A DNA stretch of 64,000 nucleotides from Deltaproteobacteria bacterium (GTDB lineage Bacteria; Myxococcota_A; Polyangia; Haliangiales; Haliangiaceae), in assembly GCA_020630875.1 (NCBI GenBank), contig JAHDIH010000008.1:214-64213 (forward strand), given 5' to 3'. Of the stretch, positions 36,670 through 46,125 are shown piece after piece. Made by a program: the position numbers and the translations under genes. The notes beneath the pieces are model-generated. The model saw only the letters and a list, made by a program, of their open reading frames with translations. It had not been told where the DNA came from and did not search any database. Each line of letters opens with the position of its first letter. Positions within the stretch are counted from its first letter, which is position 1.

Positions 36670-39600
36670 CTATTCTACAGATAGACCAAGATGGCGTCGG
36701 ACGGTGAAGTACTCTTCTGACACCGCATACGCTAACAGGTCGCGTAATCTGTCTTTCTTTGAGATTCCTGACAGTCCGGTTTTCTCAACCGCAATTGCTT
36801 TTGCGGCTGTCTCAAGGTCGTCGCAAAGAATGAGTCCGATACGGTTGGCTGACAAATCCGTGGCGGACTGCCAGTTCGTTACAAGTCCGTCATCAAGCTC
36901 GTCCTTCAAGGGCTTACCGACCACGCAAACTTGGTCGAGAATGGCTTGCGGCAGTCCTTGAATCTTTCCTACGTACTGGGCTGCCGCATCGGTGGGAACG
37001 TCTTTCGCTCCCGATGCTACGAGTGCGCCTTCGAACGCGGCCTCAAGAGTTGGTACCGTTTGTAGGGCATAGTTTACATAGCGCTCTTTTCGGAAGTAAC
37101 TGAGTCGCTTGGCCAGATGAAAGACTAGTTCTCGCTCAGGCAATGCTTTGGTGTAGCTTGCTGGGAGCAGCAATGACGGAGAGAGCTTTGAACCATCCGT
37201 GGTATTAGCAACCTTGATTTCACCTTCGGTTTCGCTTGTGGCGAAAAGCTGAGCTCCAATTTCCAAACCTAGAACTTCTTTTGCATAGTTCGTTAGCTTA
37301 GACACCTTACTGCTGCCAGCTTCCAACTTGTCTTGCGCAGACAGATTGTAAGCCGCCGCGGGTTTAGCGCTTGAGTTGGCAAGCGTTTGCCCGATAGCGC
37401 CGAAGACAGCACTTACGTGACGGTCTTCTTCTTGATGAAGAATGGCCTTTTGCCAAAGCTCTTCTGTCAATCTGCGTGACGCAACTTTGAGCGACTCTGC
37501 TTGAAACTTCTCTATGAGTTGTTTTTCTTCGGTGTTGGCACTGTTGAGGAATGCCAATGCTTGAGCCAGACAGTATGCTTTGTCTACTTCACCAGCTTCT
37601 CTGTAGAGATTGGAAAGGGCTCTGTAGAGTTCCGCTCTGTCCGGATTTTGCTTAAGTAGAACTTGCAGTTCATCGATGGCGTCGTCTCGTCTTTCTTCTC
37701 CAGAAGACAAGTAGAGTTCCACTAGTGTTTCGTGAAGCTCTGTGTTTTGTGGCGCAAGAGACGCTGCTACTTCGTACGCCGCGATTCCTGCATCTTTGTC
37801 TTCTAGGTGATTGGCACAGATGTCTCCCAGTCTGGACCAAAGAGCTAGTAGTCTTTCCGGTGACCCTTCGTCGCCGATTCGCTTCAACATTTTTCGGTAG
37901 GAGCGAGCCAGTTGCCTGTAGTCTCCAGAAGAAGACAACACTCCATCTATTCCAGCGAGAGCTTTGTCATGGTCGTGTTCGTTGTCGAGGCACAAGTTGA
38001 ACTGCTCGACGGCCAAGTCGCGGTCGTTGAGTTTGTCTCGTGCGATTACCGCTGCTGTATAGTTGTACTTGGCGGAGTGTTCCTTGCTGTCCGCGTGCAT
38101 AGCCAGCTCAGCGATTACTTCGACGGCCCTTCGCCATTGCTTCTGACCTTGGTAAATGTCGAGTAGTTTGTGCAGAAGAACTCTAGACTTCGAGTGATGT
38201 TTCTTGGCCTCTTGATAGGCACTCAGAGCACTGACTGGGTCGTTAAGTTTCTTGGCGTAGAGATCGCCGATGGCTTCGTAGGTGTCTGCTTTCGCTTCGT
38301 CTTGTTGGGTTTCCAAAAGCTCACGCTTTGCATCAATGACGGTTTTCCAGTCGCCTTTCTCTGATGCCACCGCTACCAACGCATCGATTGTCGGAAGGTG
38401 GTGGGAGTCCAGTTCGAGTGCTCGCCGGTAGGAACTCTCTGCTTTTCTCTTATCGCCTGTGGCAGTAGAGATTTCGCCGAGATTAAACCAAATGCCAGCT
38501 ACCGTGCTCTCAGGTAAGGCGCCTCGATGTCGAGCAAGAACTTGTCTGTACGACTTGTCTGCCTCGCGATAGAGCTCTTCGCTTTTGGCGTTTTCCGCTC
38601 GTTTCAAAGTACAGTCGGCAAGTCCCACAGCCGCATCTAGGTTGTCTAGATCTGCCTCCACCGCTTTCCGGAAGAAGGCGGCAGCTCGGTCCAAGGTTCC
38701 GATACTTTGTTCGGTAGCACCGAGACTCGCGTAAAGACGCGATCGTTCTAAGCGGTCGTCTGTCTCTTTGCGTGCAAGCATTTCAAGAATCGGCAATGCT
38801 TCTTTGAGTCGTCCTGCCTTTTGAAGCTGAGGTGCAACGAGCTGTCCTGCTTCAAGGTTTTCAGGATCTCGTTCCAGGATGCGCAATCGTAGTTCTAAAG
38901 CTTGTGCTTCATCAATTAATTCGGTCGAGGCTAGTTCGGCGGCGTCGTTTAGAAGGGCCGTTCGTTCTACCGTATTGTCGATGGACTCTGCACAACGTAC
39001 GTACGTCTGTATGGCACTTGCCCAGTTTTTCTCTTCGATATGCAAATCAGCAAGGGCTCGGGCCGCTTCCAAGTTTCTGGGTGCAAGCGCCAGTGCCTTT
39101 TCCAGATAAACTCTAGCTTCTTCTTTGGCTGAAGCATTTCTTGCAGAAATCCCAGCTTTGCCCCAATAAAGAGCTTCGTTAGGAGTTCCGCTCGCGAACG
39201 TTGCCGCTTGCGATAGCGTTTCTGCGGCACGTTCCCAACTTTCTGTTCGTTCGTAGAGTCGTCCCAGTGCTTCGATGGATTCTTTGTCGTTCGATCTTTC
39301 GCCCACCACATTGAGGTGAAACTCGATCGCGCGATGAGGGTCGTCTAGCTCGTTTTCGTAGAGCTCAGCAACTTGCTTATGAAGATCTAATTTCTCAGAC
39401 GCGTCGGCCACGGAGATGTGTTGTTCGTAGACCTCAACGAGATCGTACCATTTCTTCTTCTCGCGAAGCAGTCTTTCGATTTGAGAAAAAGCGATTACGT
39501 CATCCGACTTGGTGTCTAGAATTTCTTTGTAGCGCTCGATAGACTCTTCGATTCGTTCGGATGCTTCCAGTTCTGCACCTAGTTTCCGCAACGCCGCAAT

Positions 39601-41478
39601 CCGTTTTTCTCCTGTTTCTGCTGAAGCAATTCTTTCAAGAGTGCTGATGTATCCGGAAGTATCTCCAGAGTTGTCGTACAGCTGTTCCAGCTGCTTCAGC
39701 GCTCCGATGTCCTCAGGATTGGAACTGAGTACAGCTTCTTGCGATTGGATGGCATCACCAGGATTTTTAGTTTGGCCTGACGCCAATGCCGCGATCTCTT
39801 TGTTAATTGCGACAGCTCTGCTGTCATCTTTTCCGATAATGTCGAGACGCCTTTTCAGTACGTCTTGCAGCTTTCCGAACCTTTCGTTTCCTCTGTAGAG
39901 GTGCTCGAGGGCCACAAGGGAGTCTTCTCCGCTGTCAAATTTTGCAGCATTTTCGTAAGCTTCGGCAGCCTTCGGCGTGCTCGCTAGTTGTCCTTCGTAG
40001 AGTTCGCCTAAAGAAAGGTACAAGTCGACTTTTTGATCGTCGGTTGAGGCCTTACCTGCCATGGACTCCCAATGGTCTGCCAGTTCTACCCAACGTCCCA
40101 CTTTGCGGAGGCTGTCTGCCAGTAGGGTGTTGGCTTTATGGTTGTCTGGATCGAGTCGCAGGGCTTGTTTTAGCGATGATGCCGCGTAGTCTGGTCGGTC
40201 GCCGTAGCGTCCGTACCAGTCGCCAACGTAGCTCCAATACACCGACGCGATGTTCTTGTTCTTCACTCCTGAAGCGATCTCTGAGATGTCCGCGATAAGA
40301 TCCGTCCAGAGTTGTCCTTGGTCTGCGAGTTTCTCTGCTCGGTCCAGCAAATGGGTTTGGGTTGGATCTTCATCGATTGCCGCAGTTAGTGCTTCGAAAG
40401 CGTTCTCTGTTTCGTCAGCTCCTTCGTAGGCATCCGCGAGCTCGAGCCATAGGCTCCCGCGCTGATCGGTGGCATGCTCTAGGCGACCTAGTAGCGAAGC
40501 GATAGCGGTGTCCCAGTTTTTGTCTGCGAGCGCTTGTTCCGTAATTGTTGATAGCGCGTTCAGCGCCGTTGCATCACCAGGATTGCGAGCGAGCCAGTCC
40601 AGCCAGCCCTCCGTATCCGAAGCATCTGGTACTTCGTCGTTGATTCCTGCCCCGTCGCATTTCGAAACCAGGTCTTCGATGAAACCAATGAAAGCTTCTT
40701 GCGCCGTTTGATCGGCCCCTTTGCCTTCGAGATTAATCACTTCAATGTGATGCTCGGATTCGAGCTCACTTTTAGCAACCGGACCAATACCAGAAGCCAC
40801 GAGGTAGTGATTTGAGGTCGGCAATGGGAATTGCCCGAAGATTCGGTCGAGAACGGCCGTAAGATCCGGGTCTCCGTGGCGGAAGCCCACCAAGAGGAGG
40901 GTGGTGTCGTGATAGTGCTCTCTGGCATAGTTCTTAAACGTTTCAGCGCCGGACATCACGCGCCTGATGGACTGTGGCGTAACGACGTAATTGTCGAGTC
41001 CTCCAAGAATCTTGACGAGATTGCGTCCGCTGGAAGTAATCTTATCGACGTCTGCGTAGGTGAAGACTTGGATATCGGGCCAACTGGCGTCTGCGCCTTT
41101 TCTCAAGGCTTCCGTTAGCAAGTCTCCTGGGAACGTCGTCCAGGTGGTTCGAATTGGTAGTTTACCCAGTGCGGAGGCTACTTCCGGCATCTCGGTGACG
41201 TTGCTCCAATGCTCGCGAATAATACTGTCGCAGGTCTCTTGGCCAAGAACTCGGCCCAGAAAGCTGGTGGCAGGAGCAAATGCTCCTTTGGTTAGAAGTT
41301 TGCCAACGTCTTTGCTAGCCTCCGCGTCTCCAGGTTCATCTCTTTTAGCGAGATGTTCGTTCATTTTTTCTAGAACGTTCTTCCAAGTTGCAATTCCGAG
41401 GCCGGCTCCGACAACTAAAACGACTTTTCCGTTTTTAATTTTGTCGACAAGTGATTCTGGGATCGTGTGCTCAAGCAT
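36670..41478 (-). CDS. Giant SIR2-like/TPR protein (predicted inactive SIR2 domain)
   Basis: 1602 residues taking the ATG at 41478, chosen because GGAGGGG lies just upstream; the frame is open further but that part is unlikely. Residues about 1-276 are a SIR2-like domain of the defence/NLR type: VVLVVGAGLGI (19-29), TTFPGDLL (114-121) where active homologues have TTNYDxLL, NLVKILGGLDN (153-163) where they have KLHGDxD, and LLLVGFRHGDPDL (195-207). The Asn and His expected for NAD+ chemistry are thus Phe116 and Leu158. The remainder to about 1380 is a long array of TPR-like helices, followed by a C-terminal domain of about 200 residues with ERELVFHLAKRLSYFR. No signal peptide or membrane segment. 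Probably a scaffold; the neighbourhood has no known defence genes. Confidence 0.85.
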   Translation of the reverse strand: MLEHTIPESLVDKIKNGKVVLVVGAGLGIATWKNVLEKMNEHLAKRDEPGDAEASKDVGKLLTKGAFAPATSFLGRVLGQETCDSIIREHWSNVTEMPEVASALGKLPIRTTWTTFPGDLLTEALRKGADASWPDIQVFTYADVDKITSSGRNLVKILGGLDNYVVTPQSIRRVMSGAETFKNYAREHYHDTTLLLVGFRHGDPDLTAVLDRIFGQFPLPTSNHYLVASGIGPVAKSELESEHHIEVINLEGKGADQTAQEAFIGFIEDLVSKCDGAGINDEVPDASDTEGWLDWLARNPGDATALNALSTITEQALADKNWDTAIASLLGRLEHATDQRGSLWLELADAYEGADETENAFEALTAAIDEDPTQTHLLDRAEKLADQGQLWTDLIADISEIASGVKNKNIASVYWSYVGDWYGRYGDRPDYAASSLKQALRLDPDNHKANTLLADSLRKVGRWVELADHWESMAGKASTDDQKVDLYLSLGELYEGQLASTPKAAEAYENAAKFDSGEDSLVALEHLYRGNERFGKLQDVLKRRLDIIGKDDSRAVAINKEIAALASGQTKNPGDAIQSQEAVLSSNPEDIGALKQLEQLYDNSGDTSGYISTLERIASAETGEKRIAALRKLGAELEASERIEESIERYKEILDTKSDDVIAFSQIERLLREKKKWYDLVEVYEQHISVADASEKLDLHKQVAELYENELDDPHRAIEFHLNVVGERSNDKESIEALGRLYERTESWERAAETLSQAATFASGTPNEALYWGKAGISARNASAKEEARVYLEKALALAPRNLEAARALADLHIEEKNWASAIQTYVRCAESIDNTVERTALLNDAAELASTELIDEAQALELRLRILERDPENLEAGQLVAPQLQKAGRLKEALPILEMLARKETDDRLERSRLYASLGATEQSIGTLDRAAAFFRKAVEADLDNLDAAVGLADCTLKRAENAKSEELYREADKSYRQVLARHRGALPESTVAGIWFNLGEISTATGDKRKAESSYRRALELDSHHLPTIDALVAVASEKGDWKTVIDAKRELLETQQDEAKADTYEAIGDLYAKKLNDPVSALSAYQEAKKHHSKSRVLLHKLLDIYQGQKQWRRAVEVIAELAMHADSKEHSAKYNYTAAVIARDKLNDRDLAVEQFNLCLDNEHDHDKALAGIDGVLSSSGDYRQLARSYRKMLKRIGDEGSPERLLALWSRLGDICANHLEDKDAGIAAYEVAASLAPQNTELHETLVELYLSSGEERRDDAIDELQVLLKQNPDRAELYRALSNLYREAGEVDKAYCLAQALAFLNSANTEEKQLIEKFQAESLKVASRRLTEELWQKAILHQEEDRHVSAVFGAIGQTLANSSAKPAAAYNLSAQDKLEAGSSKVSKLTNYAKEVLGLEIGAQLFATSETEGEIKVANTTDGSKLSPSLLLPASYTKALPERELVFHLAKRLSYFRKERYVNYALQTVPTLEAAFEGALVASGAKDVPTDAAAQYVGKIQGLPQAILDQVCVVGKPLKDELDDGLVTNWQSATDLSANRIGLILCDDLETAAKAIAVEKTGLSGISKKDRLRDLLAYAVSEEYFTVRRHLGLSVE

Positions 41479-41498
41479 CCTAAACCCCTCCTTTTCTT

Positions 41499-41526
41499 CT
41501 AATATGTTGTAAAAAATTGTTCTCAA
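41499..41526 (-). promoter_or_regulatory. Candidate promoter of the SIR2-TPR gene
   Basis: On the minus strand TTGAGA (41526-41521) and TATTAG (41504-41499) are spaced by 16 bases, a fair match to sigma-70 -35/-10 elements, about 20 bases before the RBS and start at 41478. The plus-strand gene starting at 41661 has its own upstream region in the rest of the gap (41527-41660). That part contains one short dyad (GCGCC-N6-GGCGC, 41545-41560), which I cannot assign. Confidence 0.35.
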
Positions 41527-41660
41527 TCCCGCTCTGACCATTCAGCGCCAAGACAGGCGCAACTTACCTACATCGTCACCTAAACTCAAGGGGATTCATT
41601 TTGTGACTGAATTTTATTCTCACTATCAAACACTTACGTTTCTGAGGTAGACCTGCAGCT

Positions 41661-42383
41661 GTGTTAGCTGCCATACGAAACATTTATCAGTCGACGAAGA
41701 AAAACAATGATATCAACTGGTTCACTGAGTTTCTTTGCCGCCCACCGGCGGCGGTGGTGGTCGTGTTGGTTAAGAATACAAGGATCTCCCCCAATCAAAT
41801 TACGTTCTTATCTTTCCTGGTTTGTGCGATCGCTGCGGTAATTCTGGCGTTTTTGCCGAGCTATTTCTGGTTGGTGATGTTTGCGATCATTTTTGAGCTT
41901 TCTTTCATTCTCGACTGTGCAGACGGCCAGCTCGCACGGGCTCGAGGAAAAGGATCCCCCATCGGTCATCACTTAGACTTTTTGATGGATGAGATTAAGG
42001 CAATGATGCTAATGGTGGCGGTTTCGATTCGAGTCGCATTCGAGGCTGCCGATGACAGGTATTTGCTCGTCGGACTCTTTGGTCTTCTTGCCTTGTCCGC
42101 AGGCATGGCTTTAACGTCGTTCACACGTCGACCGGAGTACACCGGTCCAAAAGCAGAAACTCCCCCGTCACCAAACAAAAGGGGACCGATTCAACTGATA
42201 GTTTGGCTTCTCAACTGGATTGGTAGAATTTTCGTCCACTATCCCCAATACATTTGGATCGCTGCGCTCTTGAATCGAATGGATTGGTTTTTATGGGCCT
42301 TCGCGTCGATTCATGCGCTATATTTCCTAAGAACCTACGCCATCGTATTTTTCAAACTTGGTAGGTTCGAAAGTAAAATGTAA
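41661..42383 (+). CDS. CDP-alcohol phosphatidyltransferase
   Basis: 240 residues from a GTG start. A perfect family motif DG-QL-AR-x8-G-x3-D-x3-D is seen (residues about 96-117, starting DGQLARARGK). Multiple hydrophobic helices surround it. Such enzymes transfer an alcohol or phospho-alcohol using a CDP-linked donor, making phospholipids or phosphodiester head groups in the membrane. The next gene encodes a nucleotidyltransferase overlapping by one base, so the pair probably makes a CDP-activated polar group and transfers it, as in di-myo-inositol-phosphate or CDP-choline type pathways. Exact substrate unknown. Confidence 0.9.
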   Translation: MLAAIRNIYQSTKKNNDINWFTEFLCRPPAAVVVVLVKNTRISPNQITFLSFLVCAIAAVILAFLPSYFWLVMFAIIFELSFILDCADGQLARARGKGSPIGHHLDFLMDEIKAMMLMVAVSIRVAFEAADDRYLLVGLFGLLALSAGMALTSFTRRPEYTGPKAETPPSPNKRGPIQLIVWLLNWIGRIFVHYPQYIWIAALLNRMDWFLWAFASIHALYFLRTYAIVFFKLGRFESKM

Positions 42384-43177
42384 TGGAATTAACAGCGATC
42401 ATCATAGCTGCCGGGATGGGCAGAAGACTGCATCCCTACACCGACAATCGGCCCAAGTGCCTAGTTCCTGTGTTGGGACGAAGTATTTTGGAGCGTCAAC
42501 TTGATGCGTTTGCAAAAGCTGGAGTTACGAAAGTGGTAATCATTCGAGGCTACTTGAAAGAGTGTCTCGACTCGATTGTTGATCGTTCTCCACTTCCCAT
42601 CGAGTTTGTTAGCAACGACGATTTCAAGAGTAACAACGTGTTACTTTCTCTCTATAAAGCCGTAGATTTTATCACGGGGGAAGTACTGATTTCCTACTCA
42701 GACATTATTTTTACCCATGCCGTGGCAAAAGTTGCCGCGGAGAGCAAAGCCGACTACGGACTGATTTGCGACAAAGATTTTCGAAGTATCTACGAAGGTC
42801 GGACAGAACACCCACTTGAAGAAGCCGAAGTTGCGGCCTACGAAGATGGTGCGTTGAGCTTAGTGGGGAAGGGCGCCGTCTCCGTGGAAGATGCGTCTGG
42901 TGAATACATTGGATTGATGAAAATGTCGGCTTCCGCTGCTGACTTCTTTCGAAACGAACTGCACGCACTGGTGGCTCGGTATGAAGATCAAGAAAAGCCC
43001 TTCGTTCGCGCCAAGACATTTCAAAACGCATACCTCTCCGATTATTTGCAGCATTTAATCGATCGCAACGTTCGGTTGGAGCCTATCGTTATCGAGGGCA
43101 GTTGGCGTGAAATCGATACTTCGCAAGATCTGCAGCGAGCAGAAAGTATGTTAGGAAAAGAGACTGAACCATGGTGA
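42383..43177 (+). CDS. Sugar/alcohol-phosphate nucleotidyltransferase (LicC-like)
   Basis: 264 residues. N-terminal nucleotide-binding signature IIIAAGMGRRLHPYTDNRPKC (about 6-26) and the second half NNVLLSLYKAVDFITGEVLISYSD (about 88-111) with the metal-binding Asp. This pattern resembles CTP:phosphocholine cytidylyltransferases (LicC) and related inositol-1-phosphate or aminoethylphosphonate cytidylyltransferases. Overlap with the preceding CDP-alcohol transferase (TAATG) suggests it supplies that enzyme's CDP-substrate. The choice of base (CTP) is inferred from the partner. Confidence 0.85.
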   Translation: MELTAIIIAAGMGRRLHPYTDNRPKCLVPVLGRSILERQLDAFAKAGVTKVVIIRGYLKECLDSIVDRSPLPIEFVSNDDFKSNNVLLSLYKAVDFITGEVLISYSDIIFTHAVAKVAAESKADYGLICDKDFRSIYEGRTEHPLEEAEVAAYEDGALSLVGKGAVSVEDASGEYIGLMKMSASAADFFRNELHALVARYEDQEKPFVRAKTFQNAYLSDYLQHLIDRNVRLEPIVIEGSWREIDTSQDLQRAESMLGKETEPW

Positions 43178-43443
43178 AAAAATTATTTGTAGTAGTACTT
43201 CTAATCTCAGCTATCGGTTGCGACGGACCATCGAAAGAAGATTGTAGAAAAGCGTTCATCAAAATTCGAGGCCTAGAAGGGTTGTCGACAAATCGCGACA
43301 AGGAGTCGGAGATCGATACGCATGTACGAAAGTGCATCAGCACAGTGTCTAAAGAGTCTGTGGCGTGCGTGTTGGATCCTGCAAAGAAAACATCGGAGTC
43401 TATTGCAACCTGCCCAGGGTTCGGGGCAGCCAATGAAAAGTAG
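43171..43443 (+). CDS. Small Cys-rich lipoprotein
   Basis: 90 residues, overlapping the end of the nucleotidyltransferase gene by 7 bases. Lipobox AIGC (Cys17) after a hydrophobic stretch; mature part contains Cys24, then HVRKC, VACVL and ATCPGF, four cysteines that could make two disulfides. No named family recognised with confidence. The overlap ties it to the lipid head-group pair, so it may act in the same envelope pathway. Confidence 0.7.
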   Translation: MVKKLFVVVLLISAIGCDGPSKEDCRKAFIKIRGLEGLSTNRDKESEIDTHVRKCISTVSKESVACVLDPAKKTSESIATCPGFGAANEK

Positions 43444-44407
43444 ACAGCTGTGGCTTCTCTGTAGCGTCATTCTCATCTCGCTACAGGCAAGTGCAACGCC
43501 TTACTTCTCAGCTATCGCTGAAGACCCAAGTGGAAACACGATCCTGCTTTCCTCTAAAGGACAGCTTTACGCAGAGACTTCCCCTGGGTTTTTTAAGCGA
43601 AGCAATGCCGGCGGCCTTTCCAGGGTGAGTCGACAGCTCTATATCGCTGACGGTAAAACCCTTGCGGTTGCTGCTAGAACTCCAGTTTTCTCTCTGGGAG
43701 CAGAAGGGGCTTGGCAACGCGAACTTATCTACAACAGAGGGCGCACCATTGTCTCTAGTGGCTCCAAGCAATATTTGATCATCCGTCGTCACGTTTATCG
43801 TTTTGTTGAAGGTCAATGGAACAAGGCCGCGACGCTTCCAAGCAACGTTGTCTCCGCGTGGGTAGATCCAAGCGGGACCCTATACGTCAGTCTTAGAAAT
43901 CGGTCGATAAAGCGTGTAACGATCTATAAGAAAACAAAGCGCCGACAGAAAAAGGCAAAATTGCAGTCGTTGACAACACCACGAGGACTTAAAGGCATCG
44001 ATTCTGTCACGTTGCACGGTGGTAGCGGTATGGCGTTGGCACGGTATTCCACACCAACATCAGAGTCGTGGTACCTACTTTCCGGACAAACCCTGACCCC
44101 GATAGCCGCGACAGCCCTGACCAACGGCGAGGTTTTGGGGTTTGCCAAAAAGCATCTATTGGTCAAACGCGGCGACAAGTTGGAGCTGTTTGTTGTCGAA
44201 AACGATGCCATAAAAGAATCAAAATTAATCGGAGCGTTCCCTTCTGGTGTTACCGCATGGCATCAATCGAGCAGCCGGCTTCTCATTGGCACGTTTGACG
44301 GAAAATTGTTCTCTTACAAAAGTGGAACGTTAAAAGAGTTAAATATCGCTGAAGAAGGGGCCAAAGACCGTAAATTCCCTGGAAAAGCACCAGCCAAAAC
44401 GAGGTAG
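43433..44407 (+). CDS. Exported protein with probable beta-propeller-like repeats
   Basis: 324 residues from the ATG at 43433, which overlaps the upstream stop by 11 bases; the frame is open to 43322 but the signal peptide begins at 43433 (MKSRQLWLLCSVILISLQASATP). Repeated short segments such as AIAEDPSGNTILLSSKGQLYAE and SAWVDPSGTLYVSL resemble the strands of a beta-propeller. A basic insert KKTKRRQKKAKLQ occurs near 165. Last of a tight four-gene cluster beginning at 41661. Function unknown. Confidence 0.65.
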   Translation: MKSRQLWLLCSVILISLQASATPYFSAIAEDPSGNTILLSSKGQLYAETSPGFFKRSNAGGLSRVSRQLYIADGKTLAVAARTPVFSLGAEGAWQRELIYNRGRTIVSSGSKQYLIIRRHVYRFVEGQWNKAATLPSNVVSAWVDPSGTLYVSLRNRSIKRVTIYKKTKRRQKKAKLQSLTTPRGLKGIDSVTLHGGSGMALARYSTPTSESWYLLSGQTLTPIAATALTNGEVLGFAKKHLLVKRGDKLELFVVENDAIKESKLIGAFPSGVTAWHQSSSRLLIGTFDGKLFSYKSGTLKELNIAEEGAKDRKFPGKAPAKTR

Positions 44408-44422
44408 TGAAAATAGCTACAT

Positions 44423-44443
44423 ATGAATGTGAATCTTATTCAT
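44423..44443. promoter_or_regulatory. Inverted repeat at the start of the sigma-54 activator
   Basis: ATGAAT-N9-ATTCAT (44423-44443), with weaker pairing continuing outside, overlaps the annotated start codon at 44442. It could be an operator. If so, the true start may lie downstream, for example at TTG 44487. Direct observation of the dyad; function inferred. Confidence 0.35.
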
Positions 44444-46076
44444 GTATGCTTTATGTGTGGGGGACTTCGGGGGGCGTCTTAAGCATTTGCTTGAAGACTG
44501 TGTAAATAGGGGGAGCTTAAGTGAGCTTTTGCATTTCGCTGCTGTTGATGGCCCGACAGATGAGTTGGCTTGTGTCGCAGCGCGCCTAGGTTATCCAAAG
44601 TTTGCATTGTCCCTGGTCACTCCCGCCATTAGTCCGACAACTAGAGGATGGATCTTAATCGCGCAAGGAAACCTGACAGCTGCACGCGAGTCTTTCTCCG
44701 GCAATGATGATGATTTGAGTCTGCTTGGGTTAGCTCTGGTGGGAGATTCAGTCGCGAGTCAGAGGCTTATCGAAAGTAACGCCGGACTCAGGGGATGGGG
44801 TATTTTTTATGCGTTACTGAATGGCGACAAATCAGTTCGGGCCGTTGCTGAAAACTATCTGAATGGCGACCTGGAACCCATAACGCGGACTCGAATTTTG
44901 GCAGCACTGTCGGGAGATAAGTCAGCTGTTTCTTACTTGGCGCAGGTAGGAGATGCTCAGTCTCTACGTCATTTGGCTAAGCTGTTCGGACACAATTTTG
45001 CTGCTGCCGATGCAATGTCAATTCAGAACTTTGTTGATGGCTATCTTGCCGTATGTCCAGAGCTCTCGACTGCGGTCATAGAACTTGAAACCAAGTCGAA
45101 ACAGTCTCAGATAAGTCTATTGCAAAGGGCACTGCAAAAGTCAGACAAAGTCCCTCGTGGCAGGAGTTCTGTGATTGGCAGTTCTGCCCCGATTATGGAA
45201 GCAAAACGTCGGGCAGAGATTGCAGCGACTTCGAGTGCCACGCTACTGATTACTGGGGAAAGTGGTACCGGCAAAGAAGTATTTGCGCGAGCGGTCCATG
45301 AAGGTTCAAAACGAGCGGGGCACCCCTTTGTTGGCGTCAATTGCGCTGCACTCTCTTCATCGTTAATCGAAAGCGAGTTGTTCGGCTACGAGTCTGGCGC
45401 TTTTACAGGGGCAAGCGTTGGTGGAAAATCAGGAAAGTTTGAACAGGCCAGCGGCGGTACACTTCTATTGGATGAAATTGGTGACATGCCAATAGAACTT
45501 CAGGTTAAGCTTCTCAGAGTACTGCAAGAAAAAACGTACTATCGCGTCGGTGGCAACAAATCCAAAAAGGTGAATTGTCGGATCATCGCAACAACGAATC
45601 AAGATTTGCATCAAGCCGTACGTGAAGGGCGGTTTCGCTCGGACCTTTTCTATCGGCTGCAGGTATTGCATATTTCATTGCCAGCCCTCGCAGAGCGACC
45701 AAAAGATGTCGAGCTCCTGGCCAGGCACTTTGCCGCGCAACATTCGGCTCACATAGAAGACGACTACATAGAGCAGCTTAAGAGACATACTTGGCCTGGC
45801 AATGTCAGGGAGCTGTTTCACACCATAGAAAGAGACGTTTTACTTAAGGCTGGAGTATTGGCCGGCTGTCCTGACCTTTCCCATGCTCGTATGGCAGAGG
45901 GGAGCGGAGCTTCTATAGACTTAAATTTGGCTGACAACGAGCGCGGACTGCTGGTAGCAGCGCTGCGACAGCATAAGGGACAAATTTTGAAGGTTGCCCG
46001 GTCTTTAGGAGTTTCTCGTGGAACCGTCTACAACAAGCTTAAGAAATTTAGCTTGTCCCCTTCACAGTTTCGCTAG
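44442..46076 (+). CDS. Sigma-54-dependent transcriptional activator with novel N-terminal domain
   Basis: 544 residues; no Shine-Dalgarno sequence fits the ATG at 44442, so the start is uncertain. Residues about 240-470 are the AAA+ sigma-54 interaction domain: Walker A GESGTGKE (about 272), the sigma-54 loop GAFTGA (about 319), Walker [10 protein letters not shown]. The C-terminus is a Fis-type helix-turn-helix ([24 protein letters not shown]). The first about 235 residues are not a receiver, GAF, PAS or FHA domain that I recognise; they are helical with weak repeat character. GAFTGA is intact, so it should contact sigma-54. Targets unknown. Confidence 0.9.
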   Translation: MYALCVGDFGGRLKHLLEDCVNRGSLSELLHFAAVDGPTDELACVAARLGYPKFALSLVTPAISPTTRGWILIAQGNLTAARESFSGNDDDLSLLGLALVGDSVASQRLIESNAGLRGWGIFYALLNGDKSVRAVAENYLNGDLEPITRTRILAALSGDKSAVSYLAQVGDAQSLRHLAKLFGHNFAAADAMSIQNFVDGYLAVCPELSTAVIELETKSKQSQISLLQRALQKSDKVPRGRSSVIGSSAPIMEAKRRAEIAATSSATLLITGESGTGKEVFARAVHEGSKRAGHPFVGVNCAALSSSLIESELFGYESGAFTGASVGGKSGKFEQASGGTLLLDEIGDMPIELQVKLLRVLQEKTYYRVGGNKSKKVNCRIIATTNQDLHQAVREGRFRSDLFYRLQVLHISLPALAERPKDVELLARHFAAQHSAHIEDDYIEQLKRHTWPGNVRELFHTIERDVLLKAGVLAGCPDLSHARMAEGSGASIDLNLADNERGLLVAALRQHKGQILKVARSLGVSRGTVYNKLKKFSLSPSQFR

Positions 46077-46077
46077 C

Positions 46078-46108
46078 AAAAATGGGGGTGCTTAACCCTG
46101 GCCATTTT
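46078..46108 (+). terminator. Weak terminator-like hairpin
   Basis: AAAATGG (46079-46085) pairs with CCATTTT (46102-46108) and GGGT with ACCC inside it, with a 3-base bulge and 5-base loop. It starts two bases after the sigma-54 activator stop. Only four T residues follow on the 3' arm and there is no U-tract beyond, so termination is possible but unproven. Confidence 0.3.
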
Positions 46109-46125
46109 GGTACGGTCCGTTCAAG

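Noticed and set aside
36670-41478. Active antiphage SIR2 NADase system
   Set aside because: The predicted catalytic Asn and His are absent and no defence genes are adjacent, so I call it a non-catalytic SIR2-TPR protein.
41479-41541. Upstream extension of the SIR2-TPR protein
   Set aside because: A strong RBS (GGAGGGG) precedes the ATG at 41478, and the extension has no domain sense.
43322-43432. Longer start of the exported beta-repeat protein
   Set aside because: The added residues lie inside the upstream lipoprotein frame and the real signal peptide begins at 43433.
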